From contig CAZFQL010000002.1 in the NCBI GenBank assembly GCA_964520905.1, forward strand, positions 62,001-126,000: a stretch of DNA of 64,000 nt, written 5' to 3'. The translations under genes and the position numbers were made by a program. Source of the stretch: JAGVIE01 sp964520905. GTDB taxonomy: Bacteria > Bacteroidota > Ignavibacteria > UBA10030 > SZUA-254. Shown here piece by piece: positions 24,872 through 32,374 of the stretch. The stretch's first letter is position 1. Each line of letters opens with the position of its first letter. The notes beneath the pieces were generated by a model. That model made no database searches. It worked only from the letters and a program-made list of their open reading frames with translations, and was not told the origin of the DNA.

Positions 24872-25261
24872 TTAGCCATTCACGACAACGATTGCTTCGA
24901 TCTCGACTTTCACATCGCGTGGGAGCCGCGCGACTTCAATGGTCGAGCGAGCAGGAGCATCGTTCTTAAAGAATTCGGCATATACCTCATTCATACCGGC
25001 GAACTCGTTCATATCTTTCAGGAAAACTGTAGTCTTGACAACATCATCTAACTTCGCGCCGCCTTTTTCGACTATCGCCTGAAGGTTTTTTATCACCTGG
25101 CGTGTTTGCGCTTTAACATCTCCCTGAATCACCTGTCCGCTGTGCGGATCTATAGGCACCTGTCCGGCAACAAACATAAACGAACCTTGCGCGACTATCC
25201 CCTGATTATACGGACCTATCGGCGCCGGAGCTTCTTTAGTAAGTATAATTGATTTTGCCAT
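24872..25261 (-). CDS. ridA: RidA family enamine/imine deaminase
   Basis: A 129-residue protein with the full RidA signature: APAPIGPYNQGIVAQGSFMFVAGQVPIDP at the N-terminus, ARSTIEVARLPRDVKVEIEAIVV at the C-terminus with the substrate-binding Arg and Glu. RidA hydrolyses reactive 2-aminoacrylate-type enamines released by PLP enzymes, protecting the cell. It forms trimers. It sits in the parAB strand between parB and DUF5683. Confidence 0.93.
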   Translation of the reverse strand: MAKSIILTKEAPAPIGPYNQGIVAQGSFMFVAGQVPIDPHSGQVIQGDVKAQTRQVIKNLQAIVEKGGAKLDDVVKTTVFLKDMNEFAGMNEVYAEFFKNDAPARSTIEVARLPRDVKVEIEAIVVVNG

Positions 25262-25272
25262 AAGTTTTCCGA

Positions 25273-26178
25273 TTATTGTTCGATTGAAGAAATAAGATCA
25301 AACAGACGGCCTAAGTCGTCACTGTTGTAAAACTCGATTATAATTTCTCCGCTGCCGCCGTCTTGAACATTGACTTTGACTTTAGTTGCAAATATCTGCT
25401 GGATTCTATCGGCGATACTTTCTTCTACGGTTCCCGGACTCTTTGTACCGCGGAATGTTTTTTTGCTCGATTTTTTGCCGGCATCGCGGACAAGTTTTTC
25501 CACTTGTCTGACATTTAAATCTTTCTTGATGATCCGTTCATATATCCGGAGTTGTGTTTGTTCATCCGGCAACGAGACAAGTGCGCGGGCATGCCCCATC
25601 GTTAATTGATTTTTACGCAGAGCGTCCTGGATAAGCTTCGGCAGTTTCAGGAGACGAAGGAAATTTACTATCGTAGTGCGGTCTTTACTTATTTTTTTTG
25701 CGATCTCTTCGGCGGTGAACCCGATATCGTGCATCAATCGCTGGTACGATATCGCAATTTCAATCGGGTTAAGGTGCTCACGCTGAAGATTCTCGATCAA
25801 TGCAAGCTCGAGCATCTCTTCATCGTTCTTTACTTCGATGATATAAGCCGGGATTGTTTTTAACCCGATTTCCGCCGATGCGCGAAGGCGTCTCTCGCCC
25901 GAGATGAGATCGAACCTTCCATCCTTCGCCTGCCGAACGGTGATCGGCTGGATTATACCCTTCTGCTTGATCGATTCTTTCAGTTCATCGAGCGCCTGCT
26001 GATCGAAGTCTGCGCGAGGCTGGAAAGGATTCGGACGAATCTGTGAGATATCAATATCGGCATTCGATCCTTTATTCTCTGCAACGATTATGGCTGCAAT
26101 CGCCGGTCGCTCCGGCTCAACAGGCGTGCGTATCAGCGCCGATAAACCTTTTCCCAAACCACCTTTTGATTTTGACAT
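25273..26178 (-). CDS. parB: Chromosome partitioning protein ParB
   Basis: A 301-residue ParB. The N-terminal KGGLGKGLSALI box recruits ParA. The CTPase/ParB_N domain has IRPNPFQPRADFD, GIIQPITVRQ, and SGERRLRASAEIGLKTIPAYI; the helix-turn-helix is LMHDIGFTAEEIAKKISKDRTTIVNFLRLL. A dimerisation region closes the protein. ParB spreads as a CTP clamp from parS sites to load condensin and help segregate origins. Directly downstream of parA with seven bases between. Confidence 0.95.
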   Translation of the reverse strand: MSKSKGGLGKGLSALIRTPVEPERPAIAAIIVAENKGSNADIDISQIRPNPFQPRADFDQQALDELKESIKQKGIIQPITVRQAKDGRFDLISGERRLRASAEIGLKTIPAYIIEVKNDEEMLELALIENLQREHLNPIEIAISYQRLMHDIGFTAEEIAKKISKDRTTIVNFLRLLKLPKLIQDALRKNQLTMGHARALVSLPDEQTQLRIYERIIKKDLNVRQVEKLVRDAGKKSSKKTFRGTKSPGTVEESIADRIQQIFATKVKVNVQDGGSGEIIIEFYNSDDLGRLFDLISSIEQ

Positions 26179-26184
26179 ATTGTT

Positions 26185-26979
26185 TTATACCGTAACTTCC
26201 TGCCGAACTGTTGCTGTTTGTTGACGTTTCAGGAATTCTTTTGCAAGTTCCATATAATTTCGCGCACCCGATGACACCGCTTCATACAATATAATCGGTT
26301 TGCCGTAGCTCGGCGCTTCACTAAGCCGGACATTGCGCGTTATGATAGTTGAAAATACTTTATCCCCGAAAAACTTTTTTACCTCTTCCACTATTTGATT
26401 TGATAACCGCAGGCGGCTGTCAAACATCGTCATCAGAACGCCTTCAATTGTCAATGCAGGGTTTAGATTTTTCCGGATGATGTTAATCGTGTTGAGAAGT
26501 TGTCCAAGTCCCTCAAGCGCATAATACTCGCACTGCACGGGGATGATTACAGAGTCTGCGGCAACCAATCCGTTGAGTGTGAGAAGACCGAGCGACGGCG
26601 GACAATCAATAAAGATGTACTCGTAATCATTTCTTACCCTCTCGACAATATTCTTCAGAACCATCTCGCGGTTTTCTATATCAACCAGCTCAACCTCGGC
26701 ACCAACCAGATTAATGTGAGATGGAAGAAGCGAAAGATACGGCATTTGGGTCTTGACGATAACATTACGAGGATCGACATCGTTTATTAAAACATCGTAA
26801 ACGTTATTCCCCTCGCTTCGTGTATCTACACCGAGACCACTCGTCGAATTTGCCTGCGGATCAATATCGATAAGCAAGGTTGAATGCTCGGCTACAGCAA
26901 TACCCGCCGCAAGATTGATTGCGGTAGTGGTTTTTCCAACCCCCCCCTTTTGATTAGCAAGAGTAACAATTTTACCCAT
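26185..26979 (-). CDS. parA: Chromosome partitioning ATPase ParA (Soj)
   Basis: A 264-residue P-loop ATPase. The deviant Walker A is KGGVGKTT near the N-terminus, Walker B is IFIDCPPSLG and there is a DPQAN motif (LLIDIDPQANSTSG). It lacks an N-terminal helix-turn-helix, as in chromosomal Soj-type ParA. ParA dimers bind the nucleoid and move ParB-parS complexes. The parAB pair suggests this window may lie in the origin region, though no dnaA or oriC is visible. Confidence 0.95.
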   Translation of the reverse strand: MGKIVTLANQKGGVGKTTTAINLAAGIAVAEHSTLLIDIDPQANSTSGLGVDTRSEGNNVYDVLINDVDPRNVIVKTQMPYLSLLPSHINLVGAEVELVDIENREMVLKNIVERVRNDYEYIFIDCPPSLGLLTLNGLVAADSVIIPVQCEYYALEGLGQLLNTINIIRKNLNPALTIEGVLMTMFDSRLRLSNQIVEEVKKFFGDKVFSTIITRNVRLSEAPSYGKPIILYEAVSSGARNYMELAKEFLKRQQTATVRQEVTV

Positions 26980-27161
26980 ATAAATTCACCACCTTAAGCA
27001 AAGGCGTGCGAGAACTCCTAATGAAATACTGATGAGAACAAATCGAACGGGAAACCAATTTTGTCAAAATGTGCATATTTATGATGGTCAAATATAAAAT
27101 AATTTTCTGCAGAAAGCAATGATATCGATAAGTCATAATCTACGTACATCCGTTGCAAATG

Positions 27162-27608
27162 CTAATCCGATATCAATCGGATCGAATCATGCTGTGTAAA
27201 GGATATTATGTGCACCCCCAGCAGCAGAAGTCCGATATCCTCGATAACACGCAGCCATCCCACCTTGGAGTCGCTCGACGCGCCGAAGCAGCCGCAATCT
27301 ATGATAAGTCCCCTCATTATCGCTGATATCAACATAATAATGAACAAGGATAGTAATGCTGAAAGTAAAAAAGAACTTGAGCGAACGAATGTTCCGCTGA
27401 TGAGAAAAACGCCGCAGAGCAGTTCTATCCATGGAATTATTAAAGCGACCAAATTCACAATAGATAACGGCAGTATTTGATATGCTTGCACGTTGACGGC
27501 GAATATTTCCGGCAGAGCAATCTTTTCAACGCTTGCGATAATGAACAGCGTACCGAGAATCAGGCGGGAAAGAAGAAGAACGTATTTACTTGAGAGAATG
27601 TTTTTCAT
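27162..27608 (-). CDS. MauE/DoxX family redox membrane protein
   Basis: A 148-residue protein from the ATG at 27608; a longer frame upstream would overlap the rhodanese gene. It has four transmembrane helices and a conserved CGCFG motif (DCGCFGASSDSK) in a loop, as in MauE and related DoxX proteins that help form disulfides or supply electrons. It lies five bases after the rhodanese gene, which is a natural thiol-sulfur partner. The 182 bases to parA hold no gene. Confidence 0.82.
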   Translation of the reverse strand: MKNILSSKYVLLLSRLILGTLFIIASVEKIALPEIFAVNVQAYQILPLSIVNLVALIIPWIELLCGVFLISGTFVRSSSFLLSALLSLFIIMLISAIMRGLIIDCGCFGASSDSKVGWLRVIEDIGLLLLGVHIISFTQHDSIRLISD

Positions 27609-27613
27609 ATCGA

Positions 27614-28225
27614 TTAATAATTTAACGAAGTCGTATCGATCGGCATTTTTGCCTGCGTCCATCCGTCCCATCCATCATCATAAATGAGGAGATGTTTGAA
27701 CTCCATTACTTTCAAAAAATCTGCCAGCACTTGTCCGAGGTAGCATTCGGGGTTATTGCAATAAATAATTACCAGAGTATCGCGCGGAATAGTAACGAGC
27801 TTATCGAAATATTTTTCTACCTCTAAAGCAGGAATGTTGCTCGCCCCCATAATATGTCCTTGTTTGTATTCCTCGGCGCTGCGTGCATCGAGCATGACCC
27901 CGCGCTTTTCTCCAAGTAATTTTTTCAACTGTGTCAATGAGATTATTTTGAAATCTTGCTCTTGAACCGTCGGGTACAGCTTTGCCATCGAATCCGGATT
28001 GCTAAGAGCGCGCTCATGCAGGGGGGCAATTACTTTCACTCCTTGCGTAGAATCATCGCGCGAAGACCGGGAGAACAAAACCGAATCCGATGCTGCAATT
28101 TTCTGGATCTCCTTACGGATTAAAGGTATTCCCCTACTTGAGAAAGCATTATATACAAGCGCCAGAAATACTGAGAGCAGGATTATCATAACGATTTCAC
28201 GGAGGATCGATGTGGTTTTTGTCAT
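27614..28225 (-). CDS. Membrane-anchored rhodanese-like sulfurtransferase
   Basis: A 203-residue protein from ATG 28225. It has one N-terminal transmembrane helix (VMIILLSVFLALVYNAF) and a periplasmic rhodanese domain with DARSAEEYKQGHIMGASNIP and an active-site loop IIYCNNPECYLGQ, where the first Cys is the likely persulfide carrier and a second Cys lies four residues on. Neighbour MauE protein suggests envelope thiol or sulfur chemistry. It starts eight bases after the fmt stop. Confidence 0.85.
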   Translation of the reverse strand: MTKTTSILREIVMIILLSVFLALVYNAFSSRGIPLIRKEIQKIAASDSVLFSRSSRDDSTQGVKVIAPLHERALSNPDSMAKLYPTVQEQDFKIISLTQLKKLLGEKRGVMLDARSAEEYKQGHIMGASNIPALEVEKYFDKLVTIPRDTLVIIYCNNPECYLGQVLADFLKVMEFKHLLIYDDGWDGWTQAKMPIDTTSLNY

Positions 28226-28232
28226 CTGCGTG

Positions 28233-29156
28233 TCAAGAAAATTTATCGCCAATTGTTAAACGGTAACCGCGTAAAAAATCTTCAGCGGACATTCGTTTCT
28301 TTCCCTCCAATTGTAAATCCAATAATTCGATTGCGCCATCGTTTGTTTTGATAATCAATTTATTATCTGCCTGTAGAACTTCACCTGAGGCGCATTTCTT
28401 ATCGACATCGACTATTTGAGAACGATATATTTTCAGTATGCGTCCGTCATACATCGTGAAAGCCCCGGGTCTTGGTGATAATCCGCGAATAAGATCGTGA
28501 ATCTGTGCGGCGGGTTTATCCCAATCGATCCTGCAATGATCTTTAAATATTTTCGGTGCGGTAGAGGCAAGACTATCGTCCTGAAGCTTTGGAGAAATTT
28601 TGCCTGCCTCGATTAAGCGAACGGTATGCAGAACTATTTCCGCGCCAATATCAGATAACTTGTCATGGAGTTCTCCTGCATTTTCATCGGGACCTATGGG
28701 TACGCGCGCTTGCAGGATAATATTTCCCGTGTCAACCTTTTCCTGCAGAAAAAACGAAGTTACGCCGGTTTCTTTTTCCCCGCGGATGATCGCCCAGTTG
28801 ATCGGCGCGGCGCCTCTATACTTCGGCAGTAACGATGCATGAAGATTGAATGAACCAAGTTTTGGTATTTGGAAAACTTCGGGAGGAAGAATTCTAAACG
28901 CAACAACGACGAAGATGTCGGGTTTGAGATCGGTTAATTGCCGAATAAAATATTCATCCTTCATCCGTTCAGGCTGTAAGAACTGGAGTCCATGATTCTG
29001 TGCGTATTGCTTCACTGCTGAAGTCGATAGTTGCAGTCCTCTGCCTGCGGGTTTATCAGGGACCGTGACAACTGAAACGATATCGTATTGATTATCGAGC
29101 AGGATTTTTAAACTCGGTATTGCAAAATCCGGCGTACCCATGAACACTATTCGCAT
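28233..29156 (-). CDS. fmt: Methionyl-tRNA formyltransferase
   Basis: A 307-residue enzyme that formylates initiator Met-tRNA with 10-formyl-tetrahydrofolate. N-terminal MGTPDFAIPSL, PDKPAGRG, and the catalytic segment FNLHASLLPKYRGAAPINWAI with the Asn-His-Asp triad and SLLP motif. The C-terminal domain (about 205-307) binds the tRNA acceptor. The start could equally be an ATG two codons upstream. It follows def by about 30 bases, the common def-fmt pair. Confidence 0.95.
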   Translation of the reverse strand: MRIVFMGTPDFAIPSLKILLDNQYDIVSVVTVPDKPAGRGLQLSTSAVKQYAQNHGLQFLQPERMKDEYFIRQLTDLKPDIFVVVAFRILPPEVFQIPKLGSFNLHASLLPKYRGAAPINWAIIRGEKETGVTSFFLQEKVDTGNIILQARVPIGPDENAGELHDKLSDIGAEIVLHTVRLIEAGKISPKLQDDSLASTAPKIFKDHCRIDWDKPAAQIHDLIRGLSPRPGAFTMYDGRILKIYRSQIVDVDKKCASGEVLQADNKLIIKTNDGAIELLDLQLEGKKRMSAEDFLRGYRLTIGDKFS

Positions 29157-29188
29157 CTGCACTCAGTAATTGATTGACATTGATTAAT

Positions 29189-29761
29189 CTATAAAGGAAT
29201 GTCTGCCGCAGTTACAACCGGGTAATTTACTTCCATTTCACCGCGATGAATTTTTTGTAAAAGTTCAGCGTGCATCTTTCGCTTTTCAGGCGTGAGATAA
29301 TCGATGAATAGAATTCCGTTAAGGTGATCGATCTCGTGAAGTATCACTCTTGCGAGCAGATCTCCGGCTTCAATTTCACGATCATGGAACCCGGTATCTT
29401 TGTAACGCACTTTAATTGTTTTTGCTCTCTCAACTTCATCCCGGACGTCCGGAACGCTCAGGCATCCTTCCTCTATCGTCCACGAGTCTTTCTTATTGAT
29501 AACCTCCGGATTGATGAGGGCAAATGGTTTAATGTTTTCCAATTCTTCGACATCTGAAACATCGATAGTAATCACCCGCTGTAAGACACCCACCTGATTT
29601 GCCGCAAGTCCTATGCCGCTTGCCTTACGCATTGTCTCGAACATATCCATGATTAATTGAATCACATCGTCCGTTAATTGCTTGACAGGCAGGGCTTTCT
29701 TTCTAAGAACCGGTGAACCATCCGTATATATTGGTAAAACTGCCATTTCTTTATCCATCAA
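29189..29761 (-). CDS. def: Peptide deformylase
   Basis: A 190-residue metalloenzyme that removes the N-formyl group from nascent proteins. The three motifs are complete: GIGLAANQVG, EGCLSVP with the metal Cys, and HEIDHLNG with the two metal His and catalytic Glu. Length matches type I deformylases. It lies upstream of fmt on the same strand and downstream of a cell-wall hydrolase gene. Confidence 0.96.
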   Translation of the reverse strand: MMDKEMAVLPIYTDGSPVLRKKALPVKQLTDDVIQLIMDMFETMRKASGIGLAANQVGVLQRVITIDVSDVEELENIKPFALINPEVINKKDSWTIEEGCLSVPDVRDEVERAKTIKVRYKDTGFHDREIEAGDLLARVILHEIDHLNGILFIDYLTPEKRKMHAELLQKIHRGEMEVNYPVVTAADIPL

Positions 29762-29810
29762 ATTTCAATATTAATATAAATATCAACAAAAAGAAAAACA
29801 AAAGAGTTGC

Positions 29811-30422
29811 TTATTCGACGATCCTGCGTGCACCGAGAAAACGTTTCCGATAATATTCGCTTTCCATCAGCGATATAGTAACACCGATTGAAAGACTCGC
29901 GTGCGCAAAAAGTCCATCACCGACGTAGATACCGACATGCGAGGGCCGCTTTTTTCTTGTTTTAAAGAAAACCAAATCACCGAATTTCAAACTATCCAGC
30001 ATGATAGGTGTGCCGGTTTTATATTGATCACCGCACGAGCGCGGTATGGTGATGCCCAGAGCATCGTTAAAAATGTTTATCGCGAATCCGGAACAATCGA
30101 ATCCCGTGCTATCGTCGCCACTGCGCCGGTACCGGATTCCCATCAATCCCATGATTTTGGTTAATAATTTCTGCCTGTCGATTGCAGGATTATTCTCGAT
30201 TGTCGGCGATTTTAGTACCGTATTGAAAACGGGTGGTATATCATCTTCGAGCGGTTCTTCCTCATCCATTTCTGTATTGGCGGAAAGATCTTCATCTTGA
30301 TCGATAGTGTCAGTGACTGACGGTTCATTAATTGATGTAATGTGCGAAGACGAAGAACAACCGGATATGGAAAAATTTAGAATGCAGACCAAAAAGATAA
30401 TACCCCATATGCTTCGCAACAT
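29811..30422 (-). CDS. NlpC/P60 family lipoprotein endopeptidase
   Basis: A 203-residue lipoprotein from ATG 30422 with signal peptide RSIWGIIFLVCILNFSIS and lipobox Cys before a Ser-rich run. An acidic linker (DEDLSANTEMDEEEPLEDD) leads to the NlpC/P60 domain: STGFDCSGFAINIFNDA with the catalytic Cys, RPSHVGIYVGDGLFAHAS with the catalytic His. It probably cleaves peptidoglycan stem peptides at the outer face. Longer upstream frames run through a terminator and into the sigma factor gene and are not used. Confidence 0.9.
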   Translation of the reverse strand: MLRSIWGIIFLVCILNFSISGCSSSSHITSINEPSVTDTIDQDEDLSANTEMDEEEPLEDDIPPVFNTVLKSPTIENNPAIDRQKLLTKIMGLMGIRYRRSGDDSTGFDCSGFAINIFNDALGITIPRSCGDQYKTGTPIMLDSLKFGDLVFFKTRKKRPSHVGIYVGDGLFAHASLSIGVTISLMESEYYRKRFLGARRIVE

Positions 30423-30448
30423 CAAGCATGTGCGGGTCAAAAACTTTT

Positions 30449-30474
30449 GAGCCATCCTTTTTGCCGGATGGCTC
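30449..30474 (-). terminator. Rho-independent-like terminator after the sigma factor gene
   Basis: GAGCCATCC (30449-30457) and GGATGGCTC (30466-30474) make a perfect 9-bp stem with an 8-base loop. Read on the minus strand it is followed by AAAAGTTTTTG, a short imperfect U-run. It lies between the sigma factor stop and the NlpC start, so it may end or attenuate transcription there. Confidence 0.75.
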
Positions 30475-30480
30475 ATCGTT

Positions 30481-31338
30481 CTAACCAAGGTATGCCCGCA
30501 ATTGTTTACTGCGAGACGCATGACGCAATCGTCGAATCGCCTTTTCTTTAATTTGGCGAACACGTTCTCTGGTAAGTTGGAATTTTTCACCGATCTCTTC
30601 AAGAGTGAGAGAATGTTCGCGTCCGAGTCCGAAATACAATCGGATAACTTCGGCTTCGCGTTCGGTCAAAGTACCGAGTGCGCGTTCTACTTCTTTGCTT
30701 AGTGACTCACGGACGAGGAGATGATCAGGCATCGGCGTACGCTCGTCCTGAATAACATCAAGTAGCCGGTTATCCTCGCCTTGAATAAACGGAGCATCCA
30801 TCGAGAGGTGGCGTCCGGAAATTTTAAGCGTATCTGCAACTTCGAAGAGCGACATGTCGAGTTCTTCTGCAAGTTCGCTTGCGCTCGGTTCGCGCTCGAA
30901 TTCTTGCTCTAAGGTGCTGAACGCTTTCCCAATCTTATTCAGTGCGCCGACCCGGTTAAGAGGCAACCTTACGATTCTCGATTGTTCGGCGAGCGCCTGC
31001 AGAATCGACTGCCGGATCCACCACACAGCGTAAGAAATAAATTTGAAGCCGCGTGTTTCATCGAATCTCTTTGCGGCTTTGATAAGACCGAGGTTACCTT
31101 CATTGATCAGATCACCAAGTGATAATCCCTGGTTCTGATATTGTTTTGCTACGCTAACCACAAATCGAAGATTGGCTTTCGTGAGCTTCTCCAACGCTTT
31201 TTGATCACCCTTCTTAATCCGCCTGGCAAGATCGATTTCTTCTTCAGGGTCGAGTAGTTCAACCCTACCAATCTCCTGAAGATATTTATCGAGCGATTGG
31301 CTCTCACGGTTAGTATATTGCTTAGTCATTTTCGGCAT
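30481..31338 (-). CDS. rpoD: Housekeeping RNA polymerase sigma factor RpoD/SigA (Bacteroidota type)
   Basis: A 285-residue sigma-70. Region 1.2 is SLDKYLQEIGRVELLDPEEE; region 2 is GDLINEGNLGLIKAAKRFDETRGFKFISYAVWWIRQSI; region 3 and region 4.2 LTLEEIGEKFQLTRERVRQIKEKAI are complete. Region 1.1 is missing, as in the main sigma factor of Bacteroidota and Chlorobi, which is about half the length of the proteobacterial one. Start could be the ATG three codons later. It stands 37 bases downstream of two microcompartment vertex genes. Confidence 0.9.
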   Translation of the reverse strand: MPKMTKQYTNRESQSLDKYLQEIGRVELLDPEEEIDLARRIKKGDQKALEKLTKANLRFVVSVAKQYQNQGLSLGDLINEGNLGLIKAAKRFDETRGFKFISYAVWWIRQSILQALAEQSRIVRLPLNRVGALNKIGKAFSTLEQEFEREPSASELAEELDMSLFEVADTLKISGRHLSMDAPFIQGEDNRLLDVIQDERTPMPDHLLVRESLSKEVERALGTLTEREAEVIRLYFGLGREHSLTLEEIGEKFQLTRERVRQIKEKAIRRLRHASRSKQLRAYLG

Positions 31339-31375
31339 AGCGTTTCCTTACAAGGTAAACTTCATACGTGTCTTG

Positions 31376-31657
31376 TTATGCGCTTCGAGTATTCTGTACA
31401 TCGATTCTATCAACAATACCGACGATACTGGCATCGACCGGAGCCATTTCAACCGGCAGCGGAATAGTCGCTTCACGCGCTGTAATATAGAAAATTGTTT
31501 CACCGGGTCCTGCACCGATAGTATCGACAGCCACAATCGGGTCACCAACGATTTCACGATGCGCATTAAGGGGTTGAATGAATTGAAGCTTGAAATTCAT
31601 CAAACTTTCATCCTTCCTTGTTGCCCAGATCGTTCCGATAACCTTTCCAAAAAACAT
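31376..31657 (-). CDS. EutN/CcmL family microcompartment vertex protein (copy 1)
   Basis: A 93-residue BMC-P protein from ATG 31657: MFFGKVIGTIWATRKDESL, VAVDTIGAGPGETIFYITAREAT, PVDASIVGIVDRID. Pentamers of this family cap the twelve vertices of the bacterial microcompartment shell. It shares about half its residues with the next gene upstream and probably arose by tandem duplication. No hexameric BMC-H shell gene is in the window. Confidence 0.9.
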   Translation of the reverse strand: MFFGKVIGTIWATRKDESLMNFKLQFIQPLNAHREIVGDPIVAVDTIGAGPGETIFYITAREATIPLPVEMAPVDASIVGIVDRIDVQNTRSA

Positions 31658-31676
31658 AAGCAGATTATAGTTTTGG

Positions 31677-31946
31677 TTATTCAGTAATATCCAATTTGTC
31701 AACAACCGCCATGATGACGGCATCAACGGGTTTATTTTTAGTCAATGCTGTTTGGCGGGCAGAGCTTCCGCTGCACACAAGAACAACATCGCCAACGCCG
31801 GCTTGAACTGTATCAACTGCGACAACGAATGTATCTTTAACTTTATAATCTAAGCCTACATGTTTGACGAGCTGGAACTTCATACCGACCAATTCCTCGT
31901 CTTTCCTTGTTGCCCATATTGTACCGATAACTTTTCCTAAAAACAT
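31677..31946 (-). CDS. EutN/CcmL family microcompartment vertex protein (copy 2)
   Basis: An 89-residue BMC-P protein: MFLGKVIGTIWATRKDEEL, FVVAVDTVQAGVGDVVLVCSGSSAR, PVDAVIMAVVDKLDI. The GVGDxVLVCxGSSAR loop is the classic family signature. Having two different vertex paralogues is usual for catabolic microcompartments. The pair follows the small Cys-rich protein and precedes rpoD on the same strand. The 195-base gap upstream shows no convincing gene, only a possible frame of about 36 codons overlapping this start. Confidence 0.93.
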   Translation of the reverse strand: MFLGKVIGTIWATRKDEELVGMKFQLVKHVGLDYKVKDTFVVAVDTVQAGVGDVVLVCSGSSARQTALTKNKPVDAVIMAVVDKLDITE

Positions 31947-32141
31947 ATCAGAATCCTGTCTTTATGTACGAATACGGTGATTTGATGTTGCTTTCCTTTC
32001 GAAACCATTCCGACAGCATTACGCACGATGACATCGCGAACTGCCACCTCCAATCGATCTCAAGAAGTGTTCGATAATAGTGTTTGAATACAGCGCAAAA
32101 AATTTCCCGATCGTCCCGTTCGATTATACTTTCAGAAACTC

Positions 32142-32336
32142 TTAAGCGTAAATCTCTTTCTCGTTACATTTACACACTTGCATACGGCGATGGCTGAACC
32201 GAACACTGCCGTGTTTCGACGGTTCCGATACTACATAAAGAACCGGCTGTTTAATCGATCCGCATGTTTGACATTTTTTGCCATGCTGCATTGCTGCTTT
32301 TGTCGCTTTATCTGCAAACGTTTGTTGTTTTGCCAT
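32142..32336 (-). CDS. Small Cys-rich, probably zinc-binding protein
   Basis: A 64-residue basic protein: a helical N-terminus (AKQQTFADKATKAAMQHGK) then CQTCGSIKQPVLYVVSEPS and RRMQVCKCNEKE. The CxxC...CxC arrangement could hold one zinc in a ribbon-like fold. No exact family is recognised. It lies between a GGDEF-like regulator (38 bases upstream) and two microcompartment vertex genes, and the good spacing and intact frame support a real gene. Confidence 0.7.
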   Translation of the reverse strand: MAKQQTFADKATKAAMQHGKKCQTCGSIKQPVLYVVSEPSKHGSVRFSHRRMQVCKCNEKEIYA

Positions 32337-32374
32337 AAGTATTCTTTCTTTTTATTAAATGTTCGTCTTATATA

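Noticed and set aside
26980..27161. Origin of replication beside parA
   Set aside because: No cluster of DnaA boxes and no dnaA gene; parAB alone does not place oriC.
31947..32141. Third vertex-type gene upstream of the EutN pair
   Set aside because: Only a frame of about 36 codons is present, with no EutN motif.
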